From contig NZ_JAOBTQ010000001.1 of NCBI RefSeq assembly GCF_033366695.1, forward strand, positions 8,184,001-8,248,000: DNA of 64,000 bases, given 5' to 3'. Below, piece after piece: positions 17,002 through 25,540 of the stretch. The position numbers and the translations under genes are program-made. Each line of letters starts with the position of its first letter. Position 1 is the stretch's first letter. The notes below the pieces were generated by a model. That model ran no database searches, was not told where the DNA came from, and was given only the letters and a program-made list of their open reading frames with translations. Source of the stretch: Streptomyces sp. SCL15-4. GTDB lineage: Bacteria; Actinomycetota; Actinomycetes; Streptomycetales; Streptomycetaceae.

Positions 17002-19293
17002 TCAGTCTCTGAGGGCGACGAAGCGCAGCTCGCTGGTGTAGCGATGGCCCTGGTCGTCGGTGAGCCAGGTCTGCTGCGGGCCGGGCAGCATCTCGGTGAC
17101 CGTCAGCCGGCCCTCCGGGTCCTGCCGGGCCAGCCGCCGGACCGCCTTGGCGAACAGGTTGACGTACGCCGGGCTCTGGAAGTCCACGTAGAACGGCCGC
17201 GGTTCGGCCGGCGTGGTGACGAAGACGAACCGGGGCAGCCCACTCGCGGCGTGCCAGCGGCGGACCCGCACGAAGCGGCGCGCCTCGTTCTTGTCCTGGG
17301 CGCAGTCCAGCGCGCCGCCGGCGTACCGCCAGGTCTCCCGGGCCAGTACCAGCCGGTCCACGGTGATCCGGGGCGTGTGATCGGCCTCCGGCAGCAGCCG
17401 GCACAGGTCGATCACCAGCGAGGTCAGCACGTGCGCGAAGACGTCCAGCACGCCGAAGACCGCACCGTCGGGCAGCCGGACCACCAGGCGGCCGTCCTGC
17501 CGCTCCACCACCGCCTCGGCGCTCGGCACGGTGCGCTCCCGACGCGGGTCGGCGCCGTGGTCGAGCAGGGCGATCTGGTAGTCCTCGGGGCGGACCAGGG
17601 CGTGCCGGACCCGGGTGGAGAGCCGGGCCCGGTGCTCCTTGGGCAGCAGCGGCATCAGCCGCGGCCGCGGGTGGTCCCGGCCGGTCTGCGCGAACAGCTC
17701 GGCCGGGGCCGGGTGCTGGTGGACGAAGAGCGAGGCGCCGAGAGTGTTGATGGCCACGTGCAGCTCGCCGAGCACCAGCTCGAACTCGCCCCGTTCGACG
17801 GCCTGCGGGCCGTCGGCGGCGAGCATCACGTCCGGACTGAGGTAGCGCGCCGCGGTCCAGCCGGCCGACCGCTCGCCGAAGGCGGCCCGCACCGCCCCGG
17901 CGATGTCCGCCGCGGCGACCACGACGTTGCCCTCGCGTTCCGGCAGGCGCAGGATCACGGACCAGCGGTGCCAGAACTCGCGCTGCAAGGCGGCCGCCTC
18001 GCCGACCGCGTCACCGTGCAGGATCGGCATGCAGGCGAACCAGAACGACGCCAGGTCCACCGGCCCGCCGGCCGTGCTCAGCCGCTCGTGGACCTGTTCG
18101 GCCAGGGCCAGCACCCGGGAGGCCAGCCGCGAGGTCAGCCAGCCCGCGCTGGTCATGAGCAGGTCCAGCGGCTCCAGCGCCCGCAGTACCTCGGTGCCGG
18201 CCGTGGCGGTCGCGGCCCTGATGCTGTCCGAGTAGACGAGGGTGCGGCAGGGCGCGGTGGTGCCGCCCTTCTCGCGGGCCGCCGCCGTGTCGGTCAGCTC
18301 CCGGAAGCCGGCTTCCAGGGCGGCCAGCGCCGCGGTCAGCTCGGGCCCGGTGGCCGCCGCGGCGACTGCGGCCCGGCCGCGTTCGAGCACCTCCAGCATG
18401 CCGAGGCCGCGCCGGCGCGCCTGCTCGTCGCCGACCCGCTCCAGCCAGTCCCGCAGGTGCCGTTCGGGATGGGTGCCGGCCGGCACCTCCAGCTTGCGGA
18501 CGATCCAGCGCCGCCGCACCAGCTGATCGAGCAGGTCCTCGACCTGCTGCGGCGTGGCCCGGCCGGCCAGCTGCCGCCGGATCTCCCGGACGGGGCGCCG
18601 GCCGTCGCACAGCCGCAGGGCCGCCAGCTCCAGTTCGGTGGCCGGCTGCGCGGGCCGGCCGGGCGGCAGGACCGCCGCCGCGCCGGTCCGCAGGTACGGC
18701 ATACGGCGCGGGGCGACCCATTCGCGCAGCCGCGGGTCGGCGTCCAGGACCTTGGCCAGCTCGTCGATCGACCAGCTGGAGAAGTACACCTCGGTCCCGG
18801 CCACCAGGCCCTCGCCCGGTTCCACCGTCACGCCGGTCCGGTCCGGGTCGAGAGTGCCCCAGCCGACCGGTCCGAAGAAGCCGATGGTGTCGTTCTTGAC
18901 GCAGAACCGCTGCCAGTAGTGCGCCACCAGTTCCTCGCGCTGCCGGTGGCCGCTGGTCCGCCCGGCCGCGCTCGGCTCCCAGCGCACGAACGGTTCCACG
19001 GCACGGCCGACCACCGCGCGGTTCTGCCAGGCCACGGCGGCCTGGAAGTCCGGCCGGGCGGCGATCCGCTGCAACTCCCGGGCGCCGTCCACCGCGGCCT
19101 CGGCGAAAGCCGCCTCGAAGGTCTTCCACGCGGCCCCGGTCAACGCGGCCCGAGGGCCCAGCGCGTCGGCTGCCCGGGCCAGTTCGGGCGCTGCCAGCCG
19201 CAGCACCCCGTCGGCCGGGAAGCCCGGCCCGCGCAGGGCGAACTGCCGCCACAGCCGCCATGTGTCCCCCAGCGGGACAGTCGTCCCACCCAT
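17002..19293 (-). CDS. LanB-type dehydratase-like protein (glutamylation domain only), copy 1
   Basis: A 763-residue protein related to the N-terminal (tRNA-dependent glutamylation) domain of class I lantibiotic dehydratases. Landmarks are WRLWRQFALRGPGFP at the N terminus, KNDTIGFFGPVGWG, YFSSWSIDELAKVL and the ending TYTSELRFVA-like RYTSELRFVALRD. It is a paralogue of the protein at 22179-24500, which carries every landmark in the same order. There is no following SpaB_C-type elimination domain, and I found none as a separate gene, unlike full LanBs and split thiopeptide pairs. Length and the missing elimination half resemble PEARL-type enzymes, which use aminoacyl-tRNA to add residues to a scaffold. 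It lies 10 bp after the carrier-protein gene, so that carrier is the obvious partner. The family is fairly sure; the reaction is unknown. Confidence 0.85.
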   Translation of the reverse strand: MGGTTVPLGDTWRLWRQFALRGPGFPADGVLRLAAPELARAADALGPRAALTGAAWKTFEAAFAEAAVDGARELQRIAARPDFQAAVAWQNRAVVGRAVEPFVRWEPSAAGRTSGHRQREELVAHYWQRFCVKNDTIGFFGPVGWGTLDPDRTGVTVEPGEGLVAGTEVYFSSWSIDELAKVLDADPRLREWVAPRRMPYLRTGAAAVLPPGRPAQPATELELAALRLCDGRRPVREIRRQLAGRATPQQVEDLLDQLVRRRWIVRKLEVPAGTHPERHLRDWLERVGDEQARRRGLGMLEVLERGRAAVAAAATGPELTAALAALEAGFRELTDTAAAREKGGTTAPCRTLVYSDSIRAATATAGTEVLRALEPLDLLMTSAGWLTSRLASRVLALAEQVHERLSTAGGPVDLASFWFACMPILHGDAVGEAAALQREFWHRWSVILRLPEREGNVVVAAADIAGAVRAAFGERSAGWTAARYLSPDVMLAADGPQAVERGEFELVLGELHVAINTLGASLFVHQHPAPAELFAQTGRDHPRPRLMPLLPKEHRARLSTRVRHALVRPEDYQIALLDHGADPRRERTVPSAEAVVERQDGRLVVRLPDGAVFGVLDVFAHVLTSLVIDLCRLLPEADHTPRITVDRLVLARETWRYAGGALDCAQDKNEARRFVRVRRWHAASGLPRFVFVTTPAEPRPFYVDFQSPAYVNLFAKAVRRLARQDPEGRLTVTEMLPGPQQTWLTDDQGHRYTSELRFVALRD

Positions 19294-19303
19294 GGTGCCT
19301 CCT

Positions 19304-19567
19304 CTAGCTCAGGTGGGCGTCGGCGATGACGACCATGGCGAGGTCCTCGGGCGACGGGTAGGTGAAGACCAGGGCGACCGGCACCTCGACACCGACGGCC
19401 TGTTGCAGCCGGGCGGTGATCTGGAAGGCGCTGAGCGAGTCGCCGCCCGCCTCGAAGAAGTCGCTGGAGGTGTCCAGCCCGTCGTCGCCGAGCGTCTCCC
19501 GGTAGAAGGAGGCGATCAGCTCGGGCAGTTCTGCCGCCGTCACCTGCGGACTGTGCGTGCTGGTCAT
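19304..19567 (-). CDS. Free-standing peptidyl carrier protein
   Basis: An 87-residue thiolation domain with the phosphopantetheine motif DFFEAGGDSLSAF, the Ser lying near residue 44. It is a discrete carrier with no other domain. The gene opens a short minus-strand unit with the LanB-like gene 10 bp downstream. A strong hairpin at 19632-19664 insulates it from the upstream operon, so it needs its own promoter in 19568-19631. It probably receives an amino acid from the free-standing A domain at 20629-22182 and presents it to a tailoring enzyme such as a LanB-like protein, the dioxygenase or the PLP enzyme. Confidence 0.92.
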   Translation of the reverse strand: MTSTHSPQVTAAELPELIASFYRETLGDDGLDTSSDFFEAGGDSLSAFQITARLQQAVGVEVPVALVFTYPSPEDLAMVVIADAHLS

Positions 19568-19631
19568 CCGGTACCTCCGAGTCAGTGGTTGTCTGCTGTA
19601 CGGGTCAGTCGGCGCGATGCCGGGAAACGGT

Positions 19632-19664
19632 GCGGTACCGCCGGCCCGGTGCCGGCGGTACCGC
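19632..19664 (-). terminator. Perfect 14-bp hairpin terminator ending the five-gene operon
   Basis: Arms GCGGTACCGCCGGC (19632-19645) and its complement (19651-19664) flank the loop CCGGT. It begins 5 bp past the stop of the dehydratase-like gene in the direction of transcription. Confidence 0.85.
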
Positions 19665-19669
19665 GGGGG

Positions 19670-20632
19670 TCAGACGGCACCGTCCGGAGGACGGTCCGGC
19701 AGCCCGGCGGACAGTGCGGCGGGCGTGTTACCGCCCGACACCACGACGGCGACGCGCTCGCCGCGCAGCCGGCGGCCCGCCGGACAGAGCGCCCCGGCCA
19801 GCGCGACGCTGCCGCTGGGCTCGGCGGGGACGCCCGCCCGGTGCAGCAGCCGCATGGCCCGCAGGATCGCCTCGTCCGCGACCACGACCAGCGCGTCCAC
19901 CCGCTCCCGGACGATCGGGAACGTGACGGTGCCCGGCAGCTGCCCGCGCAGCCCGTCGGCGACGGTGGCCGACGGCGGCACGGCGACCGGTCGTCCGGCG
20001 GCCAGCGAGCGGGCGTACCGGTCGGCCCCGACCGGCTCCACGCCGATGATCCGCACCGGGTGGCGGACCGCCCGCGCGGCCAGGCAGATACCGGCGAGCA
20101 GGCCGCCGCCGCCGGTCGGGACGAAGACGGTGTCGACCTCGGGCGCCTGCTCGAAGATCTCCAGGCCGACCGTGCCCTGGCCCGCGACCACCAACTCGTG
20201 GTCGGAGGAGGGCACGAACAGCGCGCCGGTCCGTTCCGCGTGGGCCAGGGCCCGCCGTTCCCGCTCGGTCACGCCGCCGTCCACCCGGAGCACCCGCGCG
20301 CCCAGCGAGCGGATGACCCGCTCCTTGTCGGCGCTGGCCCCGGCCGCCATCACCACGGTGACCGGGACGCCGAGGGCCCGGCCGTTGCGGGCCACCGCGA
20401 TGCCGTGGTTGCCGGAGGAGCCGGCGACGATCTCGCCGGCGGTGGCACCGGCCATCGCGTTGGCGGCGCCGCGGACCTTGAAGGAGCCGCCGTGCTGGAG
20501 GTGTTCGGCCTTGAGCAGGATGCCCGGCAGCGCGTCGAGGGCCAGCAGCGGGGTGCGGCGCACCCGGGCGGCGATCCGGTCGGCCGCCGCCCGGACGTCC
20601 GCCAGCCCGAGCCGGGTCGGCAGGGCCGTCAC
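19670..20632 (-). CDS. PLP-dependent threonine/serine dehydratase-like enzyme
   Basis: A 320-residue fold-type II PLP enzyme. The Schiff-base lysine is in GGSFKVRGA, the cofactor-binding loops are GSSGNHGIAVARNG and PTGGGGLLAGI, and the C-terminal Ser/Gly motif is VVSGGNTPAAL. There is no C-terminal ACT regulatory domain, so it is the catabolic or biosynthetic short form. The GTG start at 20632 overlaps the stop of the upstream A-domain gene as GTGA, indicating coupled translation. In this cluster it could deaminate Thr, Ser or a hydroxy amino acid, or perform a beta-replacement giving a diamino acid. It is the last gene before a perfect terminator. Confidence 0.88.
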   Translation of the reverse strand: MTALPTRLGLADVRAAADRIAARVRRTPLLALDALPGILLKAEHLQHGGSFKVRGAANAMAGATAGEIVAGSSGNHGIAVARNGRALGVPVTVVMAAGASADKERVIRSLGARVLRVDGGVTERERRALAHAERTGALFVPSSDHELVVAGQGTVGLEIFEQAPEVDTVFVPTGGGGLLAGICLAARAVRHPVRIIGVEPVGADRYARSLAAGRPVAVPPSATVADGLRGQLPGTVTFPIVRERVDALVVVADEAILRAMRLLHRAGVPAEPSGSVALAGALCPAGRRLRGERVAVVVSGGNTPAALSAGLPDRPPDGAV

Positions 20633-22182
20633 GGTGTCCGGCCCGGGGGCGGGGAGGCCAGCGCGCGGCGGTCGGTCTTGCCGGTGCCGGTGGTGGGCAT
20701 CCGGTCGATCCGGACGAAGCGGCGCGGTATCAGATGGAACGGCAGGGTCCGCATCAGGTGGGCGCGGAGCCCGGCGTCGGTGATCCCGGCCAGTGACCCG
20801 GAGACATGGGCGACCAGGTAGGCGCGGCCCTGGCCGTCGCTCTCCGCGGTGACCACGGCGCCGGTCACCGCGGGATGGCTGAGCAACTCGCCCTCGATCT
20901 CCGCCGGGTCCACCCGGTAGCCGCGGATCTTGATCTGCCGGTCGCTGCGGCCCAGGTACTCCAGGTTGCCGTCGGGCCGCCGCCGGGCCAGGTCGCCGGT
21001 CCGGTACATCCGCGCTCCGGGCGGCCCCGCCGGATCGGGCAGGAAGCGCTCGGCGGTCAGCGCGGGGCGGCCGCAGTAGCCGCGCGCCACGCCGGCGCCG
21101 GCGATGTGGATCTCGCCGACCTCGCCGTCCGCCACCGGGTCGCACCCGCCGTCCAGCAGCCGGACGGCGACCCCGTCGATAGGCGTGCCGATCAGATCGG
21201 CGGTGGTCTCCGGCCGTTCGGACAGGTGCAGCCGGGTCGAGGTCATGGTGCACTCGGTCGGGCCGTACTGGTTGACCAGCGCGCCGCCGAGCGCCCGGCG
21301 GCCGCCGGCGGCGAGGAACGGACGCAGCGACTCCCCGCTGGAGACGGTCAGCCGCAGCCCGCGCAGCTCCGGGGCGATCGCCTCGTGCCGGGTCAGGAAG
21401 GTGAGCAGCGACGGCGTGGCGCTGAGCACCGTGTCCACGCCGAACCGCCGCACTGTCTCGGCGAAACCCTCCGCCCGGAGCAGTACCGAGCGGTCCGCCA
21501 GCACCAGCCGGGCGCCGGCGACCAGCGGGGCGAATGTGTCCCGGACCGACGCGTCGTAGCCGAGCGGAGCCAGTTGCAGCGCGGTGGTGTGCGGGCCCAG
21601 CCCGTAGTCGCGGGCGATGAACCGCAGGTAGCGGGTGAGCCCGCGGTGCTCGATCAACACCGCGTTGGGCGCACCGGTCGAGCCGGACGTGTGCGAGACG
21701 TACGCCAGCGAGGACGCCACGATCCGCGGCGGCGCGGTTCGCTCGGCCGCCTCCGACGCGCCGTCACCGCCGGCCCGGGCCCCGGAGTCGATCAGCACGG
21801 TCGGCCCGGGGACGGCGAGCCGGAGCTTCCCGGCCAGAGCGGCAGTGGTGAGCAGGACACCGGCCCGGGCGCTGTCGGTCATCGCCCGCAGCCGTGGCGG
21901 CGGCGCGTCCACGTCCAGGGTGAGGAAGGCACCGCCGGCCCGGGAGACGGCGGCCATCGCCACGACGGCGTCCGGGCCGCGCTCCAGCGCCACCGCGCAG
22001 ACCCGCTCGGGACCGACTCCGCGCGCGGCCAGGTACCGGGCCAACCCGTCGACACGGGTCATCAGTTCGCCGTACGTCAGGACGCCGTCCGCGGTGACCA
22101 GGGCGGGGGCGCCGGGGGTCGCCGCGGCGTGCGCCGCGATCGCGTCGACGTAGCACGGCTCCACGGTCGGATCTTCGATCAT
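20629..22182 (-). CDS. Free-standing adenylation domain
   Basis: A 517-residue amino-acid-adenylating protein without a carrier domain. Seen motifs are TSGSTGAPNAV (A3), NQYGPTECTM (A5), RMYRTGDLARR (A7), KIRGYRVDPAEIE (A8) and GTGKTDRRAL (A10, catalytic Lys present). The A3 motif has Asn where Lys is usual (PKG becomes PNA). The hand-read specificity code is about DARSVSQMTK, which I do not recognise. It starts at ATG 22182, overlapping the LanB-like stop as ATGA, and overlaps the next gene by 4 bp. It most likely charges the free carrier at 19304-19567, but loading an NRPS module in trans is also possible. Confidence 0.93.
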   Translation of the reverse strand: MIEDPTVEPCYVDAIAAHAAATPGAPALVTADGVLTYGELMTRVDGLARYLAARGVGPERVCAVALERGPDAVVAMAAVSRAGGAFLTLDVDAPPPRLRAMTDSARAGVLLTTAALAGKLRLAVPGPTVLIDSGARAGGDGASEAAERTAPPRIVASSLAYVSHTSGSTGAPNAVLIEHRGLTRYLRFIARDYGLGPHTTALQLAPLGYDASVRDTFAPLVAGARLVLADRSVLLRAEGFAETVRRFGVDTVLSATPSLLTFLTRHEAIAPELRGLRLTVSSGESLRPFLAAGGRRALGGALVNQYGPTECTMTSTRLHLSERPETTADLIGTPIDGVAVRLLDGGCDPVADGEVGEIHIAGAGVARGYCGRPALTAERFLPDPAGPPGARMYRTGDLARRRPDGNLEYLGRSDRQIKIRGYRVDPAEIEGELLSHPAVTGAVVTAESDGQGRAYLVAHVSGSLAGITDAGLRAHLMRTLPFHLIPRRFVRIDRMPTTGTGKTDRRALASPPPGRTP

Positions 22183-24500
22183 CCGGCACCGCCCGGCAGC
22201 TTCGAGCGGTCGACCGCGACGAAGCGCAGCTCGGACGTGTACCTGTTGCCCAGGTCGTCGGTGAGCCAGGCCTGGTCCGGCGCCGGGAGCATCTCGGAGA
22301 CGGTCAGCCGTGCCTGCGGGTCCCGGGCGGCCAGCCGGCGGATCGCCTTGGCCAGGATGTTGACGTACACCGGGCTGTCGAAGTCCACGTAGAACGGCCG
22401 GGGTTCGGCGGGCGAGACCACGAAGACGTGCCGCGGCAGCTCCGTCGCGGCCCGCCACCGGCGGGCCCGGACGAACCGCTTCGCCTCGCTCTTCTCGGTG
22501 GCGAACGGCAGCTGACCGGCGGCGAAGCGCCAGGTCTCGCGGGAGAGGACCATCTTGTCCACGGTGACCCGCGGGGAGTGGTCGGCGTCCGGGCGGAGCC
22601 GGAACCGGTCCATCACCCGGTTGGTCATCGCGTGGCAGAAGACGTCGAGCAGGTCGAACACGGCGCCGTCGGGCAGTTCGGCGACCAGCCGGCCCGCCCG
22701 CTCCTCCACCGCGACGTCCGCACAGCGCACGGTGCGCGGCCGGCGCGGGTCGGCCGTGTGGTCCACCAGCGCGACGTAGTAGTCCTGCGGGCGGTCCAGC
22801 GCCGGCCGGCTGCGCGCGGACCAGCGGATCAGCGGCAATTCCTTGGGCAGCATCGGGACCAGCCGGGGCCCGGGGAAGTCCGCCGTGGTCTCCGCGATCA
22901 GCTCCTCGCGGTCCGGGTGCTGGGTGACGAAGAGCGAGGCGCCCAGCGTGTTCATCGCCACGTGCAGCTCGCCGAGCACCAGACTGAACTCGCCCCGCTC
23001 CACGGCCCGCAGGTCCTCGGCGATGAGCATCACGTCCGGGCTGGCGTAGCGGGACAGCGACCAGCCGGTGCCCGGCTCCCCGAACGCCTTGTGCACCTGC
23101 TCGGCGATGTCGGCCGAGGCCCGCTCCACCCGGCGGACACCCTCGGGGGCCGCGATGACGGCCGCCCAGCGCTCGCGCAGTTCCTCCTGGATGGCGTCGA
23201 TGTCGGCGATCGAGCGGCTGTGCGGAGCGGGCAGGCACTCGAACCAGAGCGAGCCCAGGTCCACCGTCCCGTCCCGCGCGCACAGCCGCCGGTAGGCCTC
23301 GGTGATCCGCGCGCCGACGACCTCGGCGAACCGGTCGGTCATCCAACGGGAGGCGGTCAGGCACAGCTCCAGCGGGGTGAGGGCCTCCAGCACCGCACTG
23401 CCGAGCCGGGCGGTCGCCGAGCGGCGGCAGTCCGCGTACACCAGCGAGCGGTTGGGGGCCGTCCTGGCGCTCTTCTCGCGTTGCGCCGGGGCCTGCGTCA
23501 GGCGGGCGAAGTCGGCCTCCAGGGCGGCTAGCGCCGCGACCAGCTCCTCCGCGTCGGTCCCGGCGGCCTGCACCTGGTCCCGGCCGTGTTCCAGCACCGC
23601 GAGCGCGGCCAGGGCCGGTTCGCGGACCACCGGATCGCCGACCCGTTCCAGGGTCTTTCGCAGGTGGCGCTCGGGGTGGGCGGAGCCGGGGACCTCCAGC
23701 CGCCAGACGATCCAGCGCCGCCGGACGAGCAGGTCGAGGACCTCCTCGACCTGCCGCGGCGCGGCCCGGTCGGCCAGCTCCCGCTGGATGTCCCGGGCCG
23801 GGCGCACCCCGTCGCAACGCAGCAGCACCTGGCGTTCCAGCTCCGACACCGGCTGCGCGGGCCGCCCCGGGAGCCGTACCTGCTCCTCCTCGATCCGTAG
23901 GTACGGCAGCCGGCGCGGCGCCAGCCAGGGACGCAGACCAGGATCGCGGTCCAGCGTCCTGGCCAGCTCGTCGATCGACCAGCTGGAGAAGAAGACCTCG
24001 GACCGGGTGATCAGACCCGTGCCGTGGTCCACCTCGATCCCGCGCAGCTCCGGGTCCAGGGTGGCCCAGCCGACCGGTCCGAAGAAACCGATGGTGTCGT
24101 TCTTGACGCAGAACCGCTGCCAGTAGTGCGCCACCAGCTCCTCGCGCTGGCGCGGCATGCTGGTGCGGCCGGCCGCGCTGGGCGTCCAGGCCAGGAACGG
24201 CGCGATGCCGGTGCGCAGCACCGCCCGGTTCTGCCAGGCCACCGCCGCCCGGAAGTCGGGCCGGCGGGCGATCCTCTGCAACTCCTGCGCGGTCTCCACG
24301 GCCGCGGCGGCGAAGGCGGTCTCGAAGGACCGCCAGTCGGCTCCGGCCAGCTCCGCTCCGGCGCCGAACCGGTCGGCCGCCTCGGCCAGGTCCGGCGGCG
24401 CCAGCCGGAGCACCCCGGTCACCGGGAAGCCGGGTCCCCGCAGCGCGAAGTGCCGCCACAGGCGCCAGCCGCCGCCGGGCAGCAGCACGGGCTCACGCAT
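22179..24500 (-). CDS. LanB-type dehydratase-like protein (glutamylation domain only), copy 2
   Basis: A 773-residue paralogue of the protein at 17002-19293, sharing WRLWRHFALRGPGFP, KNDTIGFFGPVGWA, FFSSWSIDELARTL and the ending RYTSELRFVAVD. Like copy 1 it matches only the glutamylation half of lantibiotic dehydratases. I chose ATG 24500, with GAGGCGG upstream; it overlaps the carbamoyltransferase stop by 8 bp. Lying directly between that gene and the A-domain gene, with overlapping ends on both sides, it must be made together with amino-acid-activating and amino-acid-modifying enzymes. Two copies could act on two positions or two aminoacyl-tRNAs. Whether it glutamylates, ligates an amino acid or has lost tRNA chemistry cannot be read from sequence. 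Confidence 0.85.
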   Translation of the reverse strand: MREPVLLPGGGWRLWRHFALRGPGFPVTGVLRLAPPDLAEAADRFGAGAELAGADWRSFETAFAAAAVETAQELQRIARRPDFRAAVAWQNRAVLRTGIAPFLAWTPSAAGRTSMPRQREELVAHYWQRFCVKNDTIGFFGPVGWATLDPELRGIEVDHGTGLITRSEVFFSSWSIDELARTLDRDPGLRPWLAPRRLPYLRIEEEQVRLPGRPAQPVSELERQVLLRCDGVRPARDIQRELADRAAPRQVEEVLDLLVRRRWIVWRLEVPGSAHPERHLRKTLERVGDPVVREPALAALAVLEHGRDQVQAAGTDAEELVAALAALEADFARLTQAPAQREKSARTAPNRSLVYADCRRSATARLGSAVLEALTPLELCLTASRWMTDRFAEVVGARITEAYRRLCARDGTVDLGSLWFECLPAPHSRSIADIDAIQEELRERWAAVIAAPEGVRRVERASADIAEQVHKAFGEPGTGWSLSRYASPDVMLIAEDLRAVERGEFSLVLGELHVAMNTLGASLFVTQHPDREELIAETTADFPGPRLVPMLPKELPLIRWSARSRPALDRPQDYYVALVDHTADPRRPRTVRCADVAVEERAGRLVAELPDGAVFDLLDVFCHAMTNRVMDRFRLRPDADHSPRVTVDKMVLSRETWRFAAGQLPFATEKSEAKRFVRARRWRAATELPRHVFVVSPAEPRPFYVDFDSPVYVNILAKAIRRLAARDPQARLTVSEMLPAPDQAWLTDDLGNRYTSELRFVAVDRSKLPGGAG

Positions 24501-25446
24501 CGCCGCCTCCCGCCGAGGCGCCGCCGACACACCACTCCAGCACCGCGCGCGCACTGTGGTACTTGTTCTCGGCCTGCTCGAAGGCGATCGAGGCAGGACC
24601 GTCCAGCACTTCGGCGGTCACCTCGTCGCCGCGGTGCGCGGGCAGGTCGTGCATGAACAGCGCACCGGGACTGCTCTCCATGACGGCCTTGTCGACCCGG
24701 AACGGCTCGAAGGCCCGCCGCCAGCCGGGGTCGGCCTTGGTGGTGCCGGTGGTCTGCCAGCGAGTGGTGTAGATCACGTCCGCCTCGGGCAGGTCGGCCG
24801 GGTCGTGCCGCTGCGTCACCAGCGCGCCGCCGGCCGCCGCGTACTCGGCGGCCCGGTCGAGGTAGTACTGCTCCACCCCGTACCCCCGCGGAGTGCGCAG
24901 GTGCAGCTGGGTGCCGGGGTAGCGGGACAGCGCCAGGGTCAGCGCCGAGGCGGTGTTGTTGCCCTCGCCGAGGTAGAGCACTCGCAGGCCGTCGATCCGC
25001 CCGAACCGGCGCAGCAGCGTGGTGAGGTCGGTGAGGGCCTGGGTGGGGTGCTCGGCGGCGCTCATCGCGTTGATCACGGCCATCCGCCGCTGGGCGGCGA
25101 AGGCCCGCAGCTCGGCCTCGCCGCCGGCGGTCCTGGTCACCAGCACGTCGAGCATCCGGGACAGCACCGCAGTGGTGTCCTCGACCGTCTCCCCGGTGTT
25201 CTCCTGGAGGTCACCGGGGCCATAGGTGATCAGTCGGCCGCCCAGGCGCAGGGCGCCGGCCGAGAAGGCGGTGCGGGTGCGGGTGGAGGTCTTGCGGAAC
25301 AGCACGCCCACCACGGCGTCGTGCAGCGGGCGGGCGTCCTCCCGGCGGCCGGCGGCGTACTCGGCACCCCGCCGCACGATGCCGTGCATCTCCTCGAAGG
25401 CGAGGTCGTCGATCGAGATCAAATGTCGGCGTAGCGGACCGGACAT
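24493..25446 (-). CDS. Ornithine-carbamoyltransferase-like enzyme
   Basis: A 317-residue aspartate/ornithine carbamoyltransferase-superfamily protein. The carbamoyl-phosphate loop KTSTRTR and HPTQALTD are intact. The second-substrate side differs from true ornithine enzymes: HCLPxRG is replaced by HDLPAHRG (Cys to Asp), and the SMG loop is replaced by WQTTGT. This points to another amine substrate, such as 2,4-diaminobutyrate or 2,3-diaminopropionate, giving a ureido amino acid; VioL in viomycin biosynthesis is a comparable cluster-borne carbamoyltransferase. The neighbouring DABA-type aminotransferase supports a diamino acid. It lies between that gene (94-bp gap with 9-bp repeats) and a LanB-like gene (8-bp overlap). 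Confidence 0.88.
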   Translation of the reverse strand: MSGPLRRHLISIDDLAFEEMHGIVRRGAEYAAGRREDARPLHDAVVGVLFRKTSTRTRTAFSAGALRLGGRLITYGPGDLQENTGETVEDTTAVLSRMLDVLVTRTAGGEAELRAFAAQRRMAVINAMSAAEHPTQALTDLTTLLRRFGRIDGLRVLYLGEGNNTASALTLALSRYPGTQLHLRTPRGYGVEQYYLDRAAEYAAAGGALVTQRHDPADLPEADVIYTTRWQTTGTTKADPGWRRAFEPFRVDKAVMESSPGALFMHDLPAHRGDEVTAEVLDGPASIAFEQAENKYHSARAVLEWCVGGASAGGGDA

Positions 25447-25461
25447 CTGCGGTCTCCTTCT

Positions 25462-25497
25462 TTGACGCGCTTGACGGGTTTGACGGGCTTGACGGTC
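25462..25497. repeat. Four tandem 9-bp repeats, TTGACG(G/C)(G/T)(T/C)
   Basis: Units TTGACGCGC, TTGACGGGT, TTGACGGGC and TTGACGGTC stand head to tail, with a partial fifth copy (TTGACGG) at 25509-25515. They fill most of the 94-bp gap between the aminotransferase and carbamoyltransferase genes. They could be a regulator-binding array or an mRNA feature; no function is established. Confidence 0.7.
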
Positions 25498-25540
25498 TGG
25501 AACAGGGGTTGACGGACCCGGCGGCGTCGCCGACCGGTCG

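Noticed and set aside
16933..19329. Long plus-strand frame opposite the first LanB-like gene
   Set aside because: Antisense shadow; no ribosome site or family match, and the minus strand has consistent LanB landmarks shared with copy 2.
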